Notes under the pieces: generated by a model
Seen by the model: only the letters and a program-made list of their open reading frames with translations
Told to the model about the DNA's origin: nothing
Databases searched by the model: none
Origin: Crossaster papposus
Taxonomy: Eukaryota; Echinodermata; Asteroidea; Velatida; Solasteridae
DNA length: 64,000 nucleotides
Direction: 5' to 3'
Assembly (NCBI GenBank): GCA_037893245.1
Contig: JBAIAA010000261.1
Coordinates: forward strand, 2,232,001-2,296,000
Made by a program: the position numbers and the translations under genes
Shown here: one piece after another, positions 11,001-23,000 of the stretch
Numbering within the stretch: position 1 is the first letter of the stretch
Layout: each line of letters begins with the position of its first letter

Positions 11001-14000
11001 TTTACTAAGGTCTTTCCTCAGCGCACGAGAAAGTTAAATGAAACACTTCCAAATAACAAGCCAGGTAAATGCGCCTATACGACAGAGACACGAAACCAGC
11101 CTTTCTAGATGTGTAGCCAATAGGGTACTTGAGCAGGCGATATGGTAGATGGGAATCACAACTGTATTATTGTGACGTCAGACGACTAAACCTATACGGC
11201 AAACAGCCAACACTGCATCGCAATCTATACTAATTGAAACCCTGGACAGCAAACAGACCATCCGTCCAGATGCTGACCTACGTACATGTACCTCAGAAAA
11301 CCCAGTTTTAAGAAAACACAATAATAATTATGATATATCGCTTCGCGGTTACCATACCTTGAACATATAGGTCTTTTCAGTGGATGGGTAGAACAGGGCA
11401 GCTTCTATGTTGTCAGGAAGTCCCAGAAATACCTCACTGATGGGTTTAGGAAAACCCGTTTCTATCCGGCTAGTCCCACTCACAAATTTCCAGACATGAG
11501 TTCCTGCAGAAGAGTTTAAAGAAATCTTCCATTTTATCGCATGATATACACAGGATGTTCTGTTAATTTTGAAGGGTTACTATAATGAACGGCAATTTTT
11601 TTTGCAGGGTAGGGGGCGGGGTTGCACATCATCTTACAATAGATGGTGCTGTATATCAATGGATGAACAGACACAATTACGTCGATTGTTTAAGTTCTCA
11701 CAACTTTATCAATTTCGTAAACTAAAACAATGCAATATTGTGGCTATATTGCGGTCACTTTAGTTAGAGTATGACTTCCGGCATTGTCGCATGTTGGATA
11801 TTAGTCCAATTCAGTGAGCAGTCCAAGAGGGGTGGATTCATCATCACATGTGTACTTTTCCTCAATCCACACACACAATGGCGCCTTCAATAGGGCAAAA
11901 TGATCAGGGGCGGGGGCATCACCATTCCTGTTCCCCGCCCAAGAATTATTAAAAGGAGAGGGGGAGTCTATCTTCACCCCGACACCTAGGTCAACATCCA
12001 TACCTGCCAATCAATATTTCATTATTTCTAATCTGTTATGTATTCTCGGACGTCACTTGATATAATAAATCTAAATGAAGTTGAACATCTTTCGGCAAAA
12101 ATCGGTTTCTGGAATTTTACGGAGATAAGGAGGAGTTGATGTCCCGCTCTGTTTGGATGAGATATCTGGTCACCAGTGCCGTATATGATACGTATACTGG
12201 ATAGAGAGTGGTGACGTCTAGCTCTGTTGCCGACCAGAACAACACATGGAGGTCATCACACAAACGAACTCGCTCTACAGGAATGGTCATTAAACCATTT
12301 ATTCTAAATTCGGTACGAGACCTTAATACAATTGGAACAATGAGAGTTAAGAGGTATCCACAGGCCAATTTTTATAGATGCATGTCCACAGGGGTTCACG
12401 AAATAGATTATTGGAGTTTTACTACAGAACTATATGCATTCCAGGCCATGTTTATCAATCGCAAATTGATCTTTGAGATATCCTAGAGTTATTAGACCTA
12501 AACTGTAGAAAACCATTGAGAAGAGCAAGTGTGCTTCGATAAAGATCTAGCTGTAATCTACTGGATCGCCGCGCATGATGATGTTTGACCTACCTTCAAA
12601 TACGTAGGTGCTTTGGTCGCGCGTGGTGGTAACCGCGTCTACGTTACCAGTGCATGTTACTGGGTTAGACGGTGTGTCGTCAGTTGCTCCTGAGGACTCG
12701 GTGCCTAAAAGTTGATTAAAACAAAATAAAGGTATGATTTAATCGTGTTGGTGACGCACTGGACAGAATCCCTTATTGCATGCGTGTATGTGAGGACAGA
12801 CAGACGCCTGCAAGATAAAAAGATAACCGACTGAAGGGTATATTACCATAGAGAGCCTGTATTCCGGCAATATCATCGGGGTGTAGCTGGATATTAGGCA
12901 CGTATCCATAGTAGATAGGCGCCATCAATGTGTTCACGACACTGGAGTGACCCAAGCCAAGGTTGTGGCCAAACTCGTGCGCAACAACCTGTAGGAGGTT
13001 TGTACCTGCAATTATGAGGGGGAAAAACATGGAAAGCTATAGGTGAAATCCTATTCGATTGATTCGGAATGGCTAAACTATGAGCCATATCTATATCTCG
13101 AGTTATCCCAGTGGGTAGCCTTGACCAAGGCTATCAAGCTTGTTCCCGAGCGGCCGCTATTGTACAGTTGACTAATTTTGTCCGATCCGTCTCTATCTGT
13201 ACGGCACACGAATTTATTTATATATTTACTACCATTAGGGTAGCCCATCCAACAGAAGCTGATCACTTATTGGGCCCTCAGTACATACAAGACAATTAAA
13301 TAAAGACAAAACCTTGAACAAAATGATTATCTTAAAGGGATTGTATACGTTTGTTAATTACTTGGTAAAATTACTTGGTAAGAAGTACAGCAGCTTTGGA
13401 TAGTATAATGCATTTTTAGAAACTGTTCACCTCGAAGTAATGCGGTTATGGAAAAAGATATCACTTTGTATCCCCAAAAATTTGAATCTGAGAAGCGTTA
13501 CTGCATGCAGTGACGTTTCTCAGATTGTGTATTTCAATGCAAATTATTCTTCCTGCGTGGACATAACCGCTCCAAATATTCGGCAAAATCTCAAAATCGC
13601 TACCACCTTTTGAAAAGAATTTTTTACAGGTTAGTTTTATGGTATAATATCTATAACTATATAGGATTGAAACAACAGTGGGTTCCAATTACCAAACGTA
13701 TATGATCCCTTTAAGGACAATTAATAAAGAAATTAATCTAAAACGACCAAATTGCGCTAAGACTTTACACAACTTCCATCCCAGCTTGTCACATTATTTA
13801 AAATCATTAAAAAATACTTGAAATATGAGCCCCCACCCCCACCTCCCTCGATGTTGCTTATTATGCCTTATGCCGTAGTCCGTATATTATCCAGCCGTGA
13901 CGATGCCGTCCGTTTTGGACGCGGCATTGTCCACAAACTAAGCTGCAATCATAGTCCGTAGGTAGTTGGTCAGATACTCCTAGTTGGTCAGATACTCCTA

Positions 14001-17000
14001 CCAATAGTTGAGGTAGGGCTAACAAGTAAGCCACCGATATCAGAGACAACAATAATTAAATTTCTTCTTTGCCCGGCGAAGCAAAATCTCAATCTCCAAG
14101 CAACAGTACAAAATGAATTTCCGCTCTCCAAGCAGAACCACGGCGTCAAATACAAAACAAATGAAACATTGTTCAATAAATGCAAACAAGTTATTCCTTC
14201 AGAGGCTAAGACAAAAGTGACAGCACAGCAACGTTTTCTTCCCGCCTAACTTTTCTACCTCTAGAATGTAACGGACCAACTGTACTGCTCATTGTCCCAC
14301 TGCCAGGGCTTGCCCAATATCACACAACAAGATATCTGATAGGCAACATGGACATCTGGCCTGTAATACAACTGCAGTCCACTGCTTGACGCCTTTGCTC
14401 TCTGCGTGTGCCAGTCTATAACCTAATCAGCCATGAGCAATCTCCTTGAAAATCCTGGATCCGCCATTGACTTGTGGGAAAATAGGGATAATATTTACCG
14501 ATGAAACTTGTCTGTCCAAGTACCAAAAGCAATGTCACTTGAAACCGACATAAACGGCCAATAAAGTTTACTAATTGATAGCTGCCGCGCCGTTAAAGTG
14601 TATGAGACATCTGCCGTATATTTTAATATCGTGTTGCCTTACAAAATGGCGGACGGGTTACAAGGCGGCACGTCCGTGTAGCGCGCAAAGTATAATGAGT
14701 GCGCTCTTTAGTTTCTATAATATAACTCCATGATAATCACTAATGTCCGTCCGTCCGTAGTCCGTACGTGTCATTTTGGTTAAAGTTTGGTCTTATTTGC
14801 AAAGTTGAAGTACAATTCCAATCAAACTTGGGTCACTGATGCAATATTGTAACCTTTATATCATTCTTGTGTTAAATAGGTCAAGTACTGAGGTCAAAAG
14901 TCAAGTTCTAAAATAGGCTGGAATTAAAAAACTTGAATTCCAATTGCAATTAAACTTAGGTCATGTATCATGGTCGTTTCAAAGGCTAAGTACTGAGGAC
15001 AAAAGTCATTTGAGGTCAAGTTGTAAAAAAAGTTTAAATTGAAAAAATTGTCTCATTTGAAAACTTGAAGTCAAATTGCAATCAAACATGGATAATGCAT
15101 GCATGCAATATTATAACCTTCATAACGACGGTCGTGCCAACGATAACATACTGAGGTCAAAGGTCACGAGGTCAAGTTATACAGTGGGGTAATCATGAAA
15201 GTAGGCGAGACTCGTGGATCGAGAACTAACCTTGTTGTTTTTTCGTAAACAGTTCTAAAATGATGCACACATTCTCACAAAAAGTCAAGTGCTCACCACT
15301 GTAGGAATCGATGGTCCAATATTCATCCTTGTCCATATGCGCTCTCCCATTCTCTGGGTAGAAGGCGTGCGCGAGAACGCCACCAGGTCCGTCGAAACGT
15401 GCGCCGTCCCCATGTGCCCCGGCGTAGAAGTTGACGACGATGTCAGCTGGCGTGTTCCCAGGCACGCGCGTGAATGCCAAGGATGAGACGTCAGACCACA
15501 TCTGTACACGCAGGACAGAACCAGTTTGAGTTAGCTTGTAAAAAAAGTGCCCTGTGAGGTCACAATGTGGATCCAGATCAGTCAATTTTGCCCGTTGTCC
15601 TGAATTTTTATCAACTTTTGTTTTCGTTAACATGCCTACAAGTCAATCAAACCAAAAACCAAACCAAACCACGCCCACATGTCAATCAAACCAAACCACG
15701 CCCACATGCCAATCAAACCAAAAAACAAACCACGAGCTACTAAAACGATTTGACAATTTTTTTTCTAGTTTTCCCCCATAATTTACCTGTGCAAAGACTT
15801 CTCATTCACTTTAAAAGGAACTTTTCACAGACACAACAATAACACTAAAAACATGACGCCACAGCTTGTTGTTATTTAGTCCGTCTATGTAGTTCATCAA
15901 TATGACCAATACTCCAAACATCGGGCTTATTGATTTTCACGAGATTTGTTTCACAGCTCGGTCTTGACGCAAGGGTCACGTGAACCCGTAAAATTCCGAG
16001 GACATTCCAGGCATAGCTCAAATAGCTACTCACCCCGCATGCGCGCCGAGTCGTTTTGATTCAATATACGATCACTATATACAGGCTGTGTGTTTTCCAT
16101 AAATTGCACAAGGCTCCATTGCACAAATGTGGCTTCTAGCTTACACGTCCGCAAAAGGCGAACATTTTCCGGGTGTATCATGGTGCCATCGGGCAGCCGA
16201 AAAGTATTCGCCTATTGCGGACGTGTAAAAAAACACATTTGTGCTTGGTGCCATGTGCAATTTATGGGAAACACACACAGCGTGTATTTCGTACCTTGAA
16301 TGGAAACGACTCAGCGCGCATGCGGGAGCGAGTACATACTGTAGCTATTTGAGCTATGCTTGGAATGTCCTCGGGATTTTACGGGTTCACGTGACCCTTG
16401 CGTCAAGACCGAGCTGTGAAACAAATCTCGTGATAATCAAGGGCGCCCTCAATAAGGATGTTTTGGGAGTATTGATGATTGATGAACTGCATAGACAGAC
16501 GGCGCGCCCGGAACAAATAAACAACTCCGTCTTGGAGCAAGACTAGGTATCCAAATATGGCAAGCCCCGGTATCCAGTCGGAGTGGGGCTGTGACGAAGC
16601 GGTTTCTCGGCACACGGGCCAACGGGAGGGGCGGGGGACCAACTGCTCCACACACGTTAATGGGGCGGAGTCGATGGGGGTTGTTCCGCACAGCAGTTTA
16701 TGAAGCAAAATCAATGCAGTTGCTCAGCACACGAGTTAATAGGGCGGAGCCGGTGAAGTTGCTCCGCACGAGAGTCTATGGGGCGGAGCCGACGCAGCTG
16801 TGTCGCAAACGAGTCATTAGAGCGGAGCCAGTGGAGTTGCTCCGCGCACAAGTCAATAGAACGGACCTGGCGGAGCCAAGGGAGTTACTCCGCATGGGAG
16901 TCAATGGGGCGAAACCACTGACCTCTACACCTGGACGGACCATTGTCCATATTCTGCTGTGCTAACGCTTGAAGTCGGCGCGAACTGGAAGTGCAACATG

Positions 17001-20000
17001 GCGGACCCAAGACGTCACTTCTGTGAGCCAATGAAATGTCCATGTGTAGAGGTCAGTGGATTTACTCTGTACATTTTTTATTTATAAACATTACGTCATA
17101 CGTACTGTACCCACTGAACTCTACACCTGGACATTTCATTGGCTTACAGAGTGACGTCGTGGGTACGCCATGTTGCACTTCCAGTTCACGCCGACTTCAA
17201 GTGTGAAACAATGATGATCTGTCCATGTGTATAGAGGTCAGTGGGCGAAACCGATGGAGTTGCTCCGCGCACTGCATGCAAGTCTATGGAACGGAACGGA
17301 CGCAATTATTGCTCCGCACAGAAGTCAATAAGGCAACATTTTAAAAGCTTGATTTCTTGATTCGTACTTGTAATTTCGGTCTTATTTGTGAACTAATAAT
17401 TTGGCCTTGTCTCACACTAGTCTGTTTTTCCATTGTCTTTTGTTTAGTTCCCTGGTTGGACACACAGACGTTATACGCTTAACCTTATACCTTAAAGTTG
17501 TCACTTAATTGTATTACCGCTTCTTTATTTAACTTATTGTGTACATAGTTTCTATCAAATTCTTGGATTTTCTGGTAATTTCTGTATAATTGTACATATA
17601 TATTGTAATGAATGGCAACATTGAAATAAATGTTACAATCAAACAAACAAACCAATGCGGCGAGCCCCGCTCCCGGCTAGCGGAACTTCTGACGGAAGTC
17701 GCGGGAGCGTTCACGGGCCCAGGCGGCAAGCTCGGCCATGTATCAAGCATAAAATCGATACGGGGACAACAACACATACCGGGGGTATACGTCAGTCGCC
17801 AATAAGATTGCCGATATACCAACTGTGGGAGGCTGAGAGACAGATGCTGCAGGGGGCGTGATTAAACCCTCCGAGAGCCCTTGGTCCTCGCCAGTTGTCC
17901 TTGTTCAAAAGAAAGACGGCTCCGTCTGTTTTTATGTAGATTACCGGAAAGTCAATAAGGCGACGCTGAAGAATGCATACTCCATCCCCAAAATCAAAGA
18001 CAACGTCGACGCTACTGGCAGGTCAATGTGGATAGGAAAAACCGGGCGAAGACGGCCTTTGGATGCAGAATGGCCTATACCAATTAACTGTGATGCCGTT
18101 CGGAATCTACAACGCCCCTGCGACGTTTGAGCGTCAGATAGAGCGAATACTGAATAGGTTTTAGTGGCAGATGGCGGTGGTCTATCCTGATGACGTAATC
18201 GTGTTCGACGAACAATACCGGGGGATGGCCACGGTCCTGGAGCGATTTCGGGCTACCGGCCTGAAACTCAAGCCGAGGAAGTGCAATCTTTTCAAGACAC
18301 AATTGTCCTTCCTTGGTTACCTGGTGTCGGCTGAAGGTATGCGAACAGATCCAGATCATCAGGAAATGATCGCAACCTGACTCCGGTTTTCTTGGCTTTG
18401 TGTTCTACTACATGCATAGGCGCTTCTTGCCAACTTTGCTGATGACTGACCGCCCCCTCCATGCCCTTACGAACAAGAGTCAGAATGCCTTCTCCTGGTC
18501 GGATGCCTGTACTGTGAGACGGCCATCGAGCATCTGGATTGGCGGACCCGAGTTTTGCCTGTCGGGTCTTACGTTAGCCTTCCAAATGGGAGCTGGCTTC
18601 GGCTGGACACGGCCGGTACAATCAGGCAATCCAACACCACAAGAGAGGCCGCCACTAACATGGAAGCTTCCCTTTGTGAGCGCCTTAGAGGCAATTGCGG
18701 TGGAACACACGTGTTGGACGCCGGTGGCCATCGGTTGTGGCGGAAACGGGTGGTCAACACCCACGAGGTCCCTTGGCGTCTCCTTTAAACATACCAGGGA
18801 CAGCAGCACGCTCGGTTCTTGGGCCCCACCGTGCACCCCAACACTCACTTGAAGGATTACTATCACCAGGACAGGGGCGGATGCAGGATTTTTTTTAAAG
18901 GGGGGTTCCACATAAATACTGGAAAATATTTAGGGGGGCAGACACTGCGAGCACGGAGCACGAAGCCCATACGGCGTTGGGTTTCCCGGACCCGCTTGCC
19001 CCCCGGAAAATTTTGGATTCTAGATGCTCTGTGGTGCAATCTGAGGCATTTCCTGGCCACTTTCCTCTGACTTTTTGAGCCGAAAATGCGTGCACGGGAA
19101 ACGTTTCTGACGCTGCCACTTTGGTAGTTAATGGTACTCACGGCCAAACACGAGACAATTTTAATTCAGCGAATAAGCCTAGCAGTAACGTACCAACTAA
19201 ATAGCCATAATGTGTACACAACGTACATACGCGCACAACCCGTACGTGCCGTTTTTATGAATGGGTATACACAAATGTATTAACAATGTACATGTAATGT
19301 ACAAAGACTGACGTCGGCTGCACAATATACAAAGACGTTAGCTGTATGCCTGTGCGGCGTGTTTTGTTTACCAAAGTACCAATGTTTATAATGCTTTCAT
19401 TGGCCAAAAATGAGTCCACATAACCAATAATTCACTCTCTATCTTCAACCATACTTCAACTTTTAAAAAACTATTTATTTATTTTTATAATTATTTTAAG
19501 AAAAAAAGGGGTCCGGACCCTTGGACTCCACCCTGTATTCGCCCATGCAGGAGCATCTTCGCCTCCACACTACCCCGGTAATGTGGGAGCAGTTGTTTCG
19601 GCAAACATAGGTGCAGCGACAACCAACGCCTACCTCTAGACCCTAAATACCTACGGACACCTGTTTTCTTTCTTTGATTGCTCTTTGTTGTTTCGCACTT
19701 GGGTATGATTGCGTTTGTATTTACCGGCAATCGTGGTCGTCGGATAAAAGAATTGGGAGGCAAACAATGGGTCCACGATTGACACAACGTCCACGATCTC
19801 AACTCGTGTACAAATCCTATGGCAATCATCCGAAAACGTTAATGTACAAACAAAAGAGGTAAGACGGTCGGACAATGCCCCGTCCAAGATTGCCGGTCCA
19901 TACATGACTACATGTGAGTTAGTCTTGCATACGCACTGTGGACCTCCGAACAATATAGGTCCACGCGATGCGGGAAGAGGTTACGGTTTGTGGACTCGCC

Positions 20001-23000
20001 CAGGTTCACAATCCGTTTTTCAGTTTCCGAAAAAGAGCGCTAGAGGAAAAACGGGTTAGGGTTATATATAGAAAAGATAGAAGGAGCAACTGAGAGGCCC
20101 AGAATCAAAATTTGAGGGTAAATTTGTTTTAGGGAAGCGAGAAAAATATGTATTTAGTCAACGTTTTTTAACTACACGAAGACAAAGGAATGTCCACAGT
20201 ATACGTATACGTGTGTGCGTGTTCTAGGTCTAGTGGGCGTTTTCCCGACCGGATTCTCGCTTGCTATCTGCTAACGATGTTGATGCTCGCCGTCTTGTTC
20301 GGGGACAAACAAGAGTCCTCGAGGGGGGGTGATATGGCGTCGGTGCCGGTCGACTAGCATAAACAACATTATGCCTAATTTGAAGACTTATTAGCGAAGA
20401 AAATATCAACTGGAGAGCCATAAACAAGTACATTCTGACGTGCATCACAGTCGGGCAAATTGGTAAAAAAAGTCCAATCAATAAAGGCATGGAAGTTGGC
20501 ACTTTTTACTTTGATCGGTAATTCTCAGATCCCGATCAACGATGGACTTTCATATGGCTCTGTTCCCCATAAAAAAAATTTGATTCTCCTGGATATTATT
20601 CATCAGCCCTATATCTTGCCTAATCAGGTCATGGCTGGTCGCCCCCTTCCTTTATTTATATGTTTTGGTGCCCAGAACAGTAACTGTGAAACTACCTTAT
20701 TCTTGCATCGGTAGCAATGCCCAGATAGTTTCTTTCTCCCCCACCTGCTGATTTTTGTATATATATATGCAATGAATGGTAGATCACCATACACGATAAT
20801 CATTTGAAAAACGTCTCATTCATAGTATATCTTGAAAAAGATATTTGGCTATAGGCCTTCGCAGATTAGTCACAGAAAACAATATAAGTAGATTAGCAAC
20901 AATTTTCAAATTTTTCAAAATATCAAAAATTGCTGCCATAGCATGTTATTATACCTATATGCTTTCAAAGGTCAAATCTGCGATGCGGCCTATAATATCT
21001 TTCCCCAAATATCCCCAAATATCTGTCTCATGCTCTGAGTGTGTGCCAAATATCATGCTTTTATCATCAAGTGAACAAATCAGCTGCCTGAAAGCATGTG
21101 TGGAAGCCAGTCCTCTCAGTATGGCGGTTAAGCGCGTCACTAGCGAGTGTACGCAAATGCATTTATATAGGCATGGTACATATCGTCAGCGTCACCACGA
21201 AGTAACACTAATGTCATGGCTGAATCGCGACCCCTTTCTGGCGTTTTCACGAAGTAACGCAAAGCCCATAGCTAATACACACGGATAACGTCACTTCGTG
21301 AAAACTCGATACGCGGGGCCATTTCTGGCGTTTTCACGAAGTAACACAAAGCCCATAGCTAATACACACGGATAGCGTCACTTCGTGAAAACTCGTAAAC
21401 GGCGTATCTGATTAGTGAGTTTTCACGAAGTGACGCTATCCGTGTGTATTAGGGCTTTGCGTTACTTCGTGAAAACGCCAGAAAGGGGTCGCGCGTATCA
21501 CGTGACATTAGTGTTACTTCGTGGTGACGGTGAAGATATATTAAACACACGGGGTTGGTATACCGTGGAAAAGGAAATACTAGATTCGGTCTATTTTCTC
21601 CTCCTTTTTCTTTACCTTAAAGGCATCGGCGATGGTATTTTCAACGTCAGAGGTAGACATGTCTGGGGTAAAAGTGTCGATGCGAAAGGTCAAATCAGTC
21701 TGTGACCAATAACTGCCTCCTAATGTGTAGCGCTTGGCCCGTCTGGTGCCTAGACTGTTGTCAGTAATATCCGGCATACCACAACGTGGCTGGTTCATCA
21801 ACGCGACGGTTGCCTCATCAAGTTCACCTGGGACGAAAAGAAAAAACAATATAAGACCAGGGCCCAATTTCATAGAGCTGCTTAAACACACAAAACATTC
21901 CGGAGGTCGCAGGTTCAAGACCCGCCTTGCCAATTTCTTTGTTCACTTTGAAATTTATGAACATTTACCTAGTCAGTTTCCATTGTGGTTTATTTGTGTA
22001 TAATAATAATAAGAAAAAAGTCGTATATAGTATACCCTCACTGAATTGGGCGTGATCACTGGCTATACGGAATCCTGGTGTTTATGACTTATGACTGGCG
22101 TCCTAGAACAAAAATACTGACAATTTGGGAGACCTCCAACATAGGGCAAGATAGCTCAGTTGATAGAGCGCGGGTCCAGCATCCCGGAGGTCGCAGGTTT
22201 AATAAGTCCCGCCGTGCTTTGTTCACTTTGAAATTATGAAAATTTACCTAGTCGGTTTTCCTTGTGGTTTATTTGCGTAAAAAAATTAACCGGACAGGGA
22301 AGCTGCAAAGCAGGGCGGTGGGGCGGTCAAGCCCCGCCTTCTTGCAAAGCACGGGAGTGGAGAATTCGCTCCTTGTGAAGCTTTGTCTCACATTTCCTTC
22401 TAAGAAGCGGGAGTTGGCGAAGGCGGTAGGTGGAAAATCCACCCCGTACACTGCATAAACCTCTGGGCACAACCGAGCCGCCACGGCGGCTTTAGGACTT
22501 TTATTTGTGGTCGATTTTGTTTTCTATAATACTTTGTTTTTTCGAAAATCTGAAACAAAAAACGGCCATAAATATGGGTGATAAATTCAAACTCTCACGA
22601 CTATCTTAAATTTTGAAGGAAAGCCGAAAGAAAGCCGTTTGACCTGAGCGTACAAGTTGCAACGTGATTGGCTCATTGCAGGAACAGAAAGCCTGGCCCC
22701 TAAAAATCCATGTACTGCATGTTGGTGCGCTGACGTGTGGGAACGTCGAAATGTACATAAATTATATGCGACAACCGCCTTATTATACTGTCTATGTTTT
22801 TAGAAATCCTAGTGCGTGAACGAGAACAATGGAATGACGTACGTATGGCGTAGCTAAAACATTCATGTTCTTTTCCGCAATTTGTCTCCGCTCCACTCGT
22901 TGTAAATTATACAAATCACACAGCGTTGTGCGGTAGGCATACAGGTATAGCTGCAGCTTATAGTAACGACGTTATATTCTCTGAAAGCTTCGTCTATATC

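Noticed and set aside
11811..12005. Exon-like minus-strand segment after TTGGCAG in MMP intron 6
   Set aside because: The spliced MMP is complete and correctly phased without it, it has no hemopexin pattern, and no convincing donor was found.
20845..21288. 147-codon plus frame
   Set aside because: No motifs; its end overlaps the inverted-repeat MITE and it lies inside an MMP intron.
22142..22215. tRNA gene
   Set aside because: The A box is good but the B box and acceptor pairing are broken, and the tail is shared with another copy, so it is a SINE.
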